Below, piece after piece: positions 21,127-31,900 of a stretch of 64,000 bases of DNA. The DNA comes from Macrolepiota albuminosa (Eukaryota > Basidiomycota > Agaricomycetes > Agaricales > Agaricaceae): the NCBI GenBank assembly GCA_027475525.1, contig JAMWFC010000055.1, positions 124,001 to 188,000 on the forward strand, in the 5' to 3' direction. Numbering within the stretch: the first letter of the stretch is position 1; each line of letters begins with the position of its first letter. The notes under the pieces are model-generated. The model did no database searches, was not told where the DNA came from, and saw only the letters and a program-made list of their open reading frames with translations. The position numbers were made by a program, and so were the translations under genes.

Positions 21127-22144
21127 TCACGCAGTGCGCAAAGGCCATGTTCTGTTCGACAGTTGGGCGACGGGGAGCGACATCTGGCGGAATTGGGACG
21201 GAATTAGAATGGTCGATGTTTCATGGACCGATAAACGACAGGGGTGACGACAGCGTGCTCCTGGATCGAGAGGCGAAGGGGGTCGGGACTGGCTGCTCAT
21301 ATCTATGTCACTTTCAGTCGGTGATTGCGAACGCGTAATGACGTAGTCGCCAGAGCTGTGTGTTCGCACGAGGTTGACATAATACTCCTGAAGAAGTTCT
21401 CGGGTGCACTAGCGGGAATAAGGGTATACCATGAGGACAAAGTCGAACGCCAAGGTCGGACACGAGGGGGACGAAGGGGATGAAAGAAATGAAAAAAAAA
21501 AAGTTGCTAACCGTCAGTCGCCAATCGATCGCAAATAGAAACTCTCTTTCGAGGCTGTTGAGTTCGGTTACGGATATTCCTCCGACTTTGGCGTATAAAT
21601 TGTTCGTACAGAAAGCGTCGCAGAGACCCTTGCTTGAAACGGTGATGGATGCGATGACGAAGCGGTGGCAGGTGAGAGACGATAGTGTGAAGAGAGGATT
21701 GCGGCTGCAGATCAGATCGATGTAGTGGAGAGTAATCAGCGGTGGCAGGTGAGAGACGATAGTGTGAAGAGAGGATTGCGGCTGCAGATCAGATCGATGT
21801 AGTGGAGAGTAATCAATAGGCATGTCTTCTGCACGCGGGGGTTATTAGACGTCATGCAGCGTGGCGCGTCGATCAAGCTCGCACCTCGACGTTTGTATAC
21901 TTGATGATCCGTTTCAGATAGTCAAGAACAGTGATGGCGGGTGAAGAGCGCAAGCTCGCACCTCGACGTTTGTATACTTGATGATCCGTTTCAGATAGTC
22001 AAGAACAGTGATGGCGGGTGAAGAGCGCGAGTGAAACGCGTGAGACTCTCACTGATGCTGATGAGCAGGCAAGCAATGAATGAAGATGTTTGCTCACGGA
22101 GAAAGGGGTATTTGATCGTTATGTGCCATCAATCGTTGCAGCAT
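21127..22144 (-). CDS. Pho80/Pcl-type cyclin
   Basis: Partner of a Pho85-like CDK. MLQRLMAHNDQIPLSP is exon 1; after an intron ESLTRFTRRSSPAITVLDYL, KRIIKYTNVE; after a second intron KTCLLITLHYIDLICSRNPL, FTLSSLTCHRFVIASITVSS, KGLCDAFCTNNLYAKVGGIS, VTELNSLEREFLFAIDWRLT; then EYYVNLVRTHSSGDYV and a Ser/Pro tail. The VxDYLxRIxKYTNVE and NxxYAKVGGIxxxELNxLE motifs define the family. Two 77-bp pairs: 21661-21814 collapses cleanly, 21874-22027 needs one base between the cgN and cgc codons. Divergent from RPL12. Confidence 0.9.
21661..21814. repeat. 77-bp exact tandem pair (21661-21737 / 21738-21814)
   Basis: Cyclin exon; clean collapse gives KTCLLITLHYIDL. Confidence 0.97.
21874..22027. repeat. 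77-bp exact tandem pair (21874-21950 / 21951-22027)
   Basis: Cyclin N-terminal exon; one extra base after 22027 gives RFTRRSSPAITVLDYL. Confidence 0.97.
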
Positions 22145-22425
22145 GTCAGCTAGATGACGGTGTGAGGAAGCGCTTGAAAAGAAAATGACAGGGAATACCT
22201 ATGAGGTGGACAAGGCTGTCTATTGGTGCGTCCTCGAAGGCGGCCGGCAATTCGACCTTTTCTGCTTCCATCGACCCATTGCACGAAGACGCAGCAAGGC
22301 GCAGGACAACAGAGCACAACAAGGGCCGTCGGAGTCTGGAGCTGTACAGTTTGTGATCGGAGTCTGAACTCTAAATATTGAGTGGTTGGGACTTGAGTGG
22401 AGGTGAGCGGACACTTCCCGACGCC

Positions 22426-23074
22426 ATGGCCCCAAAATTCGTAATCGCCGTCCCGCTCGTCGTCCGCTGCCTGTGCTGACCTCCCCAACAGGACCCCAAC
22501 GAAATCAAGATCATCTACCTCCGTGCCACCGGTGGTGAGGTCGGTGCCTCGTCCGCACTTGCCCCCAAGATTGGTCCTCTTGGTCTCGTGTGTCCCTTTG
22601 TCTCTCCATCTCCATTCAATCACTCAGCTCCACACACAGTCACCCAAAAAGGTCGGAGAAGACATTGCAAAGGCCACCTCTGCATGGAAAGGTCTACGTG
22701 TGACTGTCCAACTTACAATCCAAAATCGTCAAGCCGCTGTCTCTGTCGTTCCTTCCGCATCCTCCCTCGTCATCCGTGCTCTCAAGGGTACGTACACTGC
22801 CGTACCGGTTTCCTTGTACTTCAACTTGTTTCTAGAGCCGCCGCGTGACCGCAAGAAGGAGAAGAACATCAAGCACAATGGCAACATTGCTCTGGATGAG
22901 ATCATTGATATTGCACGGACAATGAAGTCCAAATCTCTCGCCAAGGAATTGTCGGGGACCGTCAAGGAGATCCTTGGCACTGCTCAGAGCATTGGTTGCA
23001 CTATCGACGGCAAACCCCCGCACGATGTTATCGACGGTATCAACTCTGGAGAGATTGAGGTTCCTGATGAGTAG
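22426..23074 (+). CDS. RPL12: 60S ribosomal protein L12 (uL11)
   Basis: Forms the base of the ribosomal stalk at the GTPase centre. Exon 1 is only 15 bp (MAPKF, 22426-22440); intron 22441-22491; then [32 protein letters not shown], an intron, [40 protein letters not shown], an intron, [60 protein letters not shown] and EIEVPDE. Full length of 165 residues as expected, with no tandem pair inside. The tiny first exon at the start codon is common in fungal ribosomal protein genes. Confidence 0.97.
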
Positions 23075-23219
23075 ATACGACCTTTTTGTCTCTTGTCATT
23101 CACACACAAAACTTTGCAAACCCTCTACACTGCACGAGCATCTAAGTATCAGCAAATGCCGGCATCAATGCCGTAACATTGTCAACGATCAAAGTGTGGT
23201 TCTTTCGATACCTCTAACC

Positions 23220-24410
23220 ATGTTCATTTCTAGGCCGTTGTCATCCCGTAGGCTGTCTCTCGCTCTGCGATCGTCGCGGCCGGTCACTCGGAAGAGCAGT
23301 CCCAGCTCTCGAATCTCACCGTACAGGCACCGAGGAACAATCGCTTCACACGTCTTTGCAGGTATCCTTGGTGGTGGTATTGTCGGCGTCGGAGGTGGGC
23401 GCATCAACTTTGCTCTTTATCATGATTTTAAACACCTCGTATAGGTTATGCATGGTATTACTTCTCACCACTCAGACAGACTGTGGAAACCTCGAAGCAC
23501 GTTCACAAGGAAGCTAGGCATTTCGCGGACAACCTTGGTGGCCGTGCCATAGAGTTACTGAGAAAGACAATCAAAGCAAATGTTGCTCCTGTTCCTGCAG
23601 CGGGGACAGCGGTTGACATGGCTTTTGACGCCCTTGGAGGTATCATAGAACAGCACAAGGAAGAAATAGATCAAATTGCAGCCAAAGCTCTGACATGGCT
23701 TTTGACGCCCTTGGAGGTATCATAGAACAGCACAAGGAAGAAATAGATCAAATTGCAGCCAAAGCTCTAGGAGGTGCAAAGACTAGCTGAACATGGGATA
23801 GATGGGAAACAGACGGCTTTTGCAATACTAGAGACGATGGGGACGTTCTTGGGTGAAGTTCAGGCGCTCGGTGCAAGCGCTCAAATTGCTGTGGGTCCTT
23901 TGTTGGAAAACGCATCCAGAGAGATCTCGCTCTTTGCGAGCCGATTGGGTCCAACGATGAAATTGCTGTGGGTCCTTTGTTGGAAAACGCATCCAGAGAG
24001 ATCTCGCTCTTTGCGAGCCGATTGGGTCCAACGATGTCAGAAGTCAGAGGTCATATCAGTTTCACAAGGATGCTGTCTAAAGCAATTTACAGGTTCAATC
24101 TACTCTTCCCAAGGGACATTATCTGTCTTGCGAAGCATTGAGAGTAATGCTCCCTGGTTCCGTGAATCCTCTGACAAACGCGATGAGCACAGAAATGAAC
24201 CAAATTCGCATCGAGATGGATGACGTACTTTCTAATACATTTTGTTCATACCATGGTAACTGCTTGAATTGTCATATCCTGAGGTGGTCATTGAAGTGCC
24301 ACAATACCTTGAAATATCTGCGTTGGCACTCAATTGCGCTTAGACTCGGAAAACTATCTCAAGGTTCATTCATATCCACGTGGATGAAATCGTCACAACG
24401 GCTCTACTGA
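23220..24410 (+). CDS. Orphan protein with mitochondrial-type N-terminus and one membrane helix
   Basis: No named family. MFISRPLSSRRLSLALRSSR is Arg/Ser-rich and lacks acids, like a mitochondrial presequence; a glycine-rich helix VFAGILGGGIVGVGG then, after an intron, YAWYYFSPLRQTVETSKHVH. Helical segments follow: RAIELLRKTIKANVAPVPAA, GTAVDMAFDALGGIIEQHKE, EVQRLAEHGIDGKQTAFAIL, ETMGTFLGEVQALGASAQIA and NASREISLFASRLGPTMSE, then VQSTLPKGHYLSCEALRVML. The GxAWYxxS...VDTSK-like arrangement is one I associate with uncharacterised basidiomycete proteins. Two 77-bp pairs (23614-23767, 23883-24036); the first cannot be put in frame by either rule, and the 3' end near 24270-24410 is unresolved. Confidence 0.55.
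23614..23767. repeat. 77-bp exact tandem pair (23614-23690 / 23691-23767)
   Basis: In the first mitochondrial-type orphan; neither rule restores a clear frame into EVQRLAEHG. Confidence 0.97.
23883..24036. repeat. 77-bp exact tandem pair (23883-23959 / 23960-24036)
   Basis: Same gene; clean collapse allows GPTMSE then a phase-0 intron to VQSTLPKG. Confidence 0.97.
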
Positions 24411-25655
24411 TCGTCGCGACTTTCACTCCTCGACGCTGATCTCCGATGGACTCGGGCTCGGGGTAACAACCTCAAAGTATTTCTGTGAAAATGAGCGAGC
24501 GGGTCGTTGCGCTCACTCGGGACAGCAGTAGACCCTCGCTATCGTGCAAGGGATACATGGTTCGTACGTGTTAGAATCTGATCCTTAGCACCTAAAATAT
24601 TCACGGGCTAATCAGTCCGTAGTCTATGGTACAGTTAGTCGGATGTATATGTTAAGTATTTATTTAAGCTTACCCTCGGTCCGAATATCATCGACTGAGG
24701 GTATGCTGTGTATCGTAAGGAGTATGTTGTAACAATTGGGGGGGGGCGAGACAAAGAAGAAAAGTGATACGAATGTGATAGAAATGGCCAGGAGCGCACC
24801 TACGGTGTCACAGATGTGATATCTGTGATATCCTAACAGTACGTAGACTATATGGTAAGTACATACTTGTCCATCATAATGGATGACTATTGAAAATAGG
24901 CAAAGGAAAAGAAAGTGGTACAAAAAATTGAACGTGAGGCGCCGTCGAGGTCGCCGTGATGTTCCAACAATCTTGCCTAACTCGTAGCTTTCGTATATAA
25001 AGGGCCCACGTATACTACAGCTACGGAGAAAAATTCTAAAAGTCTCTCGAGTGAACTCTCCCTATTTTCTTTATGTGACGCAGCCGAGCTCTCGCTTTCG
25101 TCACAGGTATTTGGATGAATGAAAGAATAGACTTTAGGCGCCCGCAAGCTACACTATTGAGCTAAGAAGCGGGGGAACTGCTCCGTTACTCCTATCTGTC
25201 TAGTTGTGCGCTGCATTGTTCTGCGTTCTGCTCAGTTATTTTCATCCATGCTTTTCCTACTGTCGTTTGCGTCGGCGTGTTTTTTTGGTTGGGTTTGTCG
25301 TTGATATTTGACTCGTAATTTTATTACAAGGTCATGTATGTAAATTTCTTGCCGCACGTTACAATTCCTGTCGCTTTGCAATTGAATGAAATGAATTTTC
25401 AATGAAGAATCAGTGTTGATATATGACATTTAGAATCCATAGTTCCTGGTGCAGCCGCGGTGGCCATCTCCACTTGGCACACCACTTTCGACAATTGTCG
25501 ACCTACAAAGGAGTGGGCGTTCTTACTCGGTTCTCACGTTCACTTGCCGTGCGTGCGCGTACGCGTTTCTCTAACGCCTGGTCCGTATTTCATAGTCCGA
25601 CGGAGTGATACTTAAGTGCACAAATGGACCTTGTAAATATTAATTCATTCTCGCC
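24411..25655. other. 1.2-kb spacer
   Basis: No coding signal. A TATA-like tatataaag lies near 24995. A poly-G run is at 24740-24746. Nothing else recognisable. Confidence 0.5.
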
Positions 25656-26207
25656 ATGGTTCCAACCACAGTTCGATATGCGTCTCGCTTGCTCTCAAAG
25701 AACGCCTCTAACATCTATCGACCAGTTACTCGGCCAAAACTTCGTTCAAGGTTTGCATCCACATGGCAGTCATATATTCCACCTCCAATGGGAATTGTCA
25801 AGCCCATATGTTGGGGTTTTGGTTTTGGTTTAGAGGTGGGCGGTAACCAGTCAGTGATCTGGAAAATCAGAAAATCCAGTTTTTCTAACGTTGATTGGCA
25901 TAGGTCGTGTACTTGATATTTTCTATTTCAAGGCCAAAAAAGTTGTAGACACAACAAAGGCAGCCGTACAAGATGTCAAGTCGCACGTCAAAGAAACCAA
26001 AGACGAGGTAAAGCCATCCAAAGCTCTGCAATCATGTATTGATTTTCATTTTAGGTTAAAGAAATCATCCAGGATACACGCGAGAATCGTGGCGAAACAG
26101 CAGTCAGATTAGTGGATTTGGCTAAAGAAAGGAAGGCCAAATGGAAGGCACGCAAAGATGAGGGACAAGACGACGATCGTCCACGCTCTGAGGATGAGAC
26201 TTCTTGA
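25656..26207 (+). CDS. Small orphan protein, mitochondrial-type N-terminus
   Basis: MVPTTVRYASRLLSKNASNI and YRPVTRPKLRSRFASTW are basic and acid-free, followed by a short hydrophobic stretch MGIVKPICWGFG. After an intron with several possible GT donors near 25810-25835 it reads RVLDIFYFKAKKVVDTTKAA, VQDVKSHVKETKDE, a second intron (about 26009-26055), VKEIIQDTRENRGETAVRLV and DLAKERKAKWKARKDEGQDD, a highly charged coiled-coil-like tail, ending SEDETS. The FYFKAKKVVDTTKAA piece echoes the membrane-proximal YYFSPLRQTVETSKHVH of the gene 1.2 kb upstream. Function unknown. Confidence 0.6.
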
Positions 26208-26405
26208 ATGTGATGATGAACGTACGCGGTCAGAGGCCTCTGCGTTGGGACAACAACTGTAGTTACATGACAAGCCCTTTGAGTGTTTGCAGAACACGAA
26301 ACGTGGCTAAGAGTTTCGAAAATATGTCCTGATAGATAGGTTCCCGCGCGTTATAGTTCAAATTGATTATGACGAATGAGGCCTCGCTTCCCATGAAGCC
26401 GACTC

Positions 26406-28859
26406 TCACGATGCCTTTGACCATACTCGCCCTGCGAGGCCTAAGGTTCCTCCGCGCCGACAAATTTCTTCCAAAACATCAGTTTGAATGTCAGAACCCA
26501 TGGCCCCGTTAACCTCGACAGCAATTCCTCGTGGGCGGCTCTCATCATAGATGACTGAGATTTCGACTAGACCAGAGATAGGAGGTCGCTCAGGAGAAGT
26601 CATTACAATCCTAGGTCGTTGAGGTGGAAGATGAGGCATAGAAATCCCATCAATATCCGGCGTCTGGAACAAAGCATCCGTGGCAATGTTTTGTGACGGT
26701 AAAAACAGATTGACCGGAATCTTTCTTGGCGGAAAAGTTCCTGCGACAAGCCATCAATGCACGTCAGTATGAAACGCTGGCATACGAACCATCGAGGATG
26801 GCTTGCAGTTCCTCTTCTGTTGTTTCCTTCTCGTCCGGGAGCATGTCTGTGGAACTTTTCAGACCTTCAGCAGTCCATACACATCCGGAGAGAATCTCAT
26901 TTAGCCAGCACTGCTCTCTGACAACCTTGAAAATTCGTGAGGACGGCGCATCAGAGGGAGACATGGTAACCTGTACCTCGAGAATACCCCAGACTTCTTT
27001 CATGTTATGTACGGGCACTTTTTCCAGCCGAAAACCTGTTTCCTCTGGGGTAGTTAAACGCAAATGCAACGGTGGGTGCAAAGACGAAGGGGATATCTGT
27101 GAAAAAAAATTAGCAACACTTGGATACGAGGAATGATTACGAACGTATAAGGCAGTGTATCCTTCGGGAGATACTTGTGCATCGGGGTTAAGCTTCACAA
27201 GAAAAATCAACGTTAGTAGTAATACTCAGCAGTGTATCCTTCGGGAGATACTTGTGCATCGGGGTTAAGCTTCACAAGAAAAATCAACGTTAGTAGTAAT
27301 ACTCAGGATGGCCTGCGTACAAGGAGATCTATCCAGCTGCCCGTGCCGAAAGACATCAACGTCACTGGATCCATGGTGTCAATCCCACCAAGTGGATTGA
27401 CTATAAGCTCGATCTCTCTCATACGTGATTGGCTCATGACGATGCCTGCATTTTTCCCACCATTTGTGAAGTCAAGAACCCACATATGTTGTTTACCTGC
27501 ATCCACATCTTCGGAAGTTATCATAGCCGATGACTGGTCTAGTCTCTGCGGAAAAGAATGTTCCAGGTCTGAACCTTGAGGGGCAAGTGGAAATGTAGGC
27601 CTTGCAGAGAACGTCGGCATGTTCATTGTGGCAGGAAAAATCTTCCCAGTACGCGCAACGGTTAAAGCGAGCGTCGCAAGTGCTACGCCTTTAGGTATCG
27701 AGAGCATGTGGGTACGAAGAGAAGGGAGTGATATATCCCATAGAGAAGTTGAAGCTTGTGTCTTCTTCAAAAGAGCGAGATAGGCTTGTGATGAAAGATT
27801 GACAAGGAAAGAAACAGAGGGCGATATTAGAAATGGAAGTGGTAATGCATGACCGCGCAGAAGAAAAATGTCTAGTGGGGCTTTGGCAAGGGATAATGAC
27901 CTATGGTTACGGTGTTGACAGCAAGTGGCAAAAGGTTAGATCGTGAGACGTACGACGCTATTGCTTCCGCTTCACTCGCCGCAAAGGCCTCCAGTGTGGG
28001 ACATAGCTTATCGAGGCCGGTGAACCATTGTAAGCCACCATCGTCTTTTCTAGCAGCTAATCTGTCGAGCATGACCAAGTATTGAAGTTGTTGAGTGACA
28101 ACCACCCCAAGTTTTGTTGCTTCCTCCAAATTACGAACATCTTCAGGTTTTTGAACCTCGTCACAAAAATTCTGGATACACCTTTGAAGGAACTCATCCA
28201 GCAATGGTGATCCATCACTGTTTGATGTCGTCCCGTCCGAGCCTGTGATTGCGTATGAGGTTTTAACGCTCGAGACCATTATGTTACGTTTTTCCAATTC
28301 TGCCTTGTTGAGGGAAAAATCAACGTCGACAACAACCACCTTGCCGCCAAGTACGACACTGATTCCTCCTTGACGTCCGTCGTCTTTGAATGTTTCCATT
28401 CCTGCAGAAGTCCCCCATGACTCCAGACGACTGATACACCAATCGGCTACAGCGGCTGGATCCACCGGTATATCTTCACCGTAGTGAGCACGAGGTTGGG
28501 TTTTCAAGGCATCGATAATGTGGTGGATTCTTCGATCAGACTACTGAAGGCTCGGATTAGTTTGCTTTTGTGAGTTCATAAGGAAAGCATTTGACTTGTT
28601 GAAGGGTGTCGTCAACTTTTAAGCGCTGGCGAAGAAGGGAAAAAAGCTTAGGGTTGGAGAAACCCGTAGAAGTATAGACATTGAGAGAATGTGCGAGTTG
28701 GTCCGCTGTATTGACGAGGTCCTGCAATTGGGAGCAAGATTGTTCCGAAGAGGTTGCAAAAGGATGTGACGACTTCAATGGAAGACTGTCGTGCTTCTGA
28801 AACTTTTGAACGGTCGTGAACAACGTCGGGGGAGGCGGCGATGATGATAGTAGATCCAT
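26406..28859 (-). CDS. MED1: Mediator complex subunit 1 (MED1)
   Basis: RNA polymerase II coactivator subunit, nuclear. Start MDLLSSSPPPPTLFTTVQKF; an intron from caa|gtcaaatgc to cagtag joins LKVDDTLQQ to SDRRIHHIIDALKTQPRAHY. Then VDPAAVADWCISRLESWGTS, GGISVVLGGKVVVVDVDFSL, GGLQWFTGLDKLCPTLEAFA and ASEAEAIASYVSRSNLLPLA, matching the Med1 domain. Later exons: LVNPLGGIDTMDPVTLMSFG-like IELIVNPLGGIDT, LKVPVHNMKEVWGILEVQVT, EQCWLNEILSGCVW and PHLPPQRPRIVMTSPERPPI, ending LGLAGRVWSKAS at 26406. Whether coding continues in another frame to 26263 (GIVRVGFMGSEASFVIINLN) is unclear. The 77-bp pair 27152-27305 lies at an exon edge. Confidence 0.85.
27152..27305. repeat. 77-bp exact tandem pair (27152-27228 / 27229-27305)
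   Basis: MED1 exon/intron edge. Confidence 0.97.
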
Positions 28860-28962
28860 GATATCAGTGGAAAACACATATACATACAATTTTCGTTACA
28901 AAGATACATAAACGAACCATTGGAGACAATAAGTAGTACAGAAGATGTGGGTATCATGTAAG

Positions 28963-31900
28963 CTAAGTAGGAGGCCAATTGGCGATTTTAGTAGATCCTT
29001 CGCCTACTTTGTCCCATAGCAATTGTTGCCAGTTCCGTATGATGATCGAGAGATTGTGCCAAATCTGAAGTGCGGATGCCTTCCAGTCTTCGAAATAGAA
29101 GGTGTGAGGGAAGGTGAACCAAGATAATCTTGAAAAGCTACGCATAGAAAACTGTAAGGTATCTGATTTGGTGATATAGAGGTGGAGATCAGGATAAAAT
29201 GGGTCATAATATGTGGTGAGGAATAACTCTCGTGCTCGTGTTGCGGAAATTCTAGACGGTCGAAGTTAAAAGTCATTTTCCAATGTCAGACATAAAAAAG
29301 TGAGAACGAACCGATACATTGCGATGACCAGACTTAGTTGAATGATCAGAAAGAAATAAATTATCCAAGAAACCTGCCAGCGACGACCACCAGTCAGATG
29401 GATCTTGGATGCAATAGCTCTCAGACAAGTTGATGAGGGAAAAGGGTACAATCACTCACAGACAGTCTACTTTCCTTCATCCTGGCTCGCAGCTTCCTTT
29501 CGATGTCCTCTGCATTTGAAGATATGGCTGCACTAACCCGAGCTCTTGCTACCTGAGCTTCAGCGGATGTTTGTTGAAGTTTTTCAAGTCGAGTATGATC
29601 AAATTCTTGACCATTTTGCTCTAACCTGTATTGAAAGCTATCTAAGGAGAAAATCGGGTTTCAAGTCGAGTATGATCAAATTCTTGACCATTTTGCTCTA
29701 ACCTGTATTGAAAGCTATCTAAGGAGAAAATCGGGAAAAGAAGACAAGACTAACTTGTCCATTTCATCCAAATCACTCACAAGGTCACTCAAACCTTGAC
29801 GAACACGCAATAAGGCTTCGCCATGCTTCAGTGGGACAGATGATTCTGACACATTTCCTTCTGTTGACGAATGAGAAGCCTGATCGTTATCGACTTCGCG
29901 GCCCAAAGCATCGACGACACGGATTCCGTTCTTCAGCACATTGTTTTCAGTCTTCCCGGCTTCATCCTTGACAAGTTCTCGGCCGAATGCATCGAGTACA
30001 CGGATACCACCGGGTGTTTGTGATTGATTTCGTCGAGACACAGGAGAGGCAGGAGATGGAGTGGATAGCTCTCGTGTGCGCGCTCGTGAAGATATAGCCA
30101 CTTGTGGAAGGGTCGTACGAGGGGTCGCGTTTGATGACGAGGAATTTGTGATATCCTCTAACGGATCTTTGGTCATTGAATCTGTACTGTCACGGTTGTT
30201 AACACCATCAAAGCGGACTCTTGTAACACTTTTCCTCCCAGCAGGTGTTACCAAATAGGCTCCAGGTGGAGCTGGCGTCTTAGCATACGACAAGAATCCC
30301 TTACACTTTTCCTCCCAGCAGGTGTTACCAAATAGGCTCCAGGTGGAGCTGGCGTCTTAGCATACGACAAGAATCCCTTGAGAACGAGGCAGTAGGTGTC
30401 AAAAGTCCATTCTCTTGTTCTTTTTCATGATCGCCAGAACGGGGAGGATCTTGCTTTTGAGAAGAAAAAGATCTTGGAGTTGAATCTTGACTGCCAGATG
30501 ACTCAGAAATTTCTGCTGTATCCATATCTTGCTTAAAATCATGATCAACCATTTGTGGATGGCTGGTCGGTTCTTCATGTTTGATGCTATTTTCCGAAAG
30601 GGACAGTCGCGAAGTTCTGCGCAGGGGTGCGGGAGTGTAAGTCCATGCACCAGGAGGCCGAGGGGTCTTCATGGCAGTAAGGTCAGCCCGTAGACGAGCG
30701 AAAGGAGCGCGTGCGGATTCTTCTTCAACTTCATCTTCGGAGGAAGTTGGCGGTCCAGGAAGATCGGGAATGTTCTTGGGCGTCGAGGGCGTCTGAAACT
30801 CGACTTCTGAGGTAGAAGGTCGTCGAGGAGGAGTCATAAGGGGAGAAATGGGCTTGTTACGCAAGTCACGCGGAGGTGATTGGGAGGGAGGTGGAGGAAG
30901 AGGTGATTCTTGAAGCTTTCGAGGCTTCTGAGTCACCGGTTCTGATGGATTTGAATCCAGCTGCTGTTGCAAACTGGTTCCGCCTGGTTCCAATTTGCCA
31001 TTTGGCAGTGGCAAGGGAGCGGATGAACGAGGTTGTATTTTTTCAAGAACCTGGGGCAAAGTGTGAGCTTTCATTGTTGGCACTTGATCCTGTGAAAGGT
31101 CTCCCACCTCGGACGATTTGTCTCGATCTTTGTGAACCACGGATGAAACATCAAGAAAGTGCGGTTTGGAGTTCAATTCCGAGACAAAAGAAGATTCGGA
31201 CTTGATATTTGGAACAGGCGAACTTGATTGAATAGTGGCTTTATCTAGCGACCCCATTTTTTGTGGGGACCTGATAGGAATACCATCGAGCTTAGCAGAA
31301 GTCTTGGATCTTGTTGACAATGACAATAAGTCGTTTCTCTTTTGTTGGCCGAGCTTGCCTGTCTCTAGCTCTATGGGCTCCAGAGGGATTCGCTTCTTCA
31401 TAAAAGAGAAACCGGGGCTTGGGCTTGGACCCGGACCCGACTTTACGGTGTGGGCTCCAGAGGGATTCGCTTCTTCATAAAAGAGAAACCGGGGCTTGGG
31501 CTTGGACCCGGACCCGACTTTACGGTGTAGAAGGAGGTACGCTCCGAATGCGAGGAATCGAGTGGTGTAGTATCGGCTTCGAAGGACTCTGATTGAGAGC
31601 TTTTCCCTTACCCTTTGACGTTGAGGGTGACGGGGAGCGTGGAGGAGTAGCTCCATTTATTTGGAGCTTTTGAAAATGCGTGTGATCATCAGGAGGGGCG
31701 TGTGGGCTGGGGCTTGGTCGAGAAGCAGAAATTGCTTGGGCAGGTGCTGTTAAATCATTGATACTTCGGCTTTTATTGATAGCGTGACTGCGCTGAGCAG
31801 ATCCTCCTTTTCTTGATGCCAGTGTTTTTGAACTCTCTTCTATGATAATACTACCAGGGGGTTGTGTTTTGAACGGGGAAATGGGCCGAGGAGGACCATG

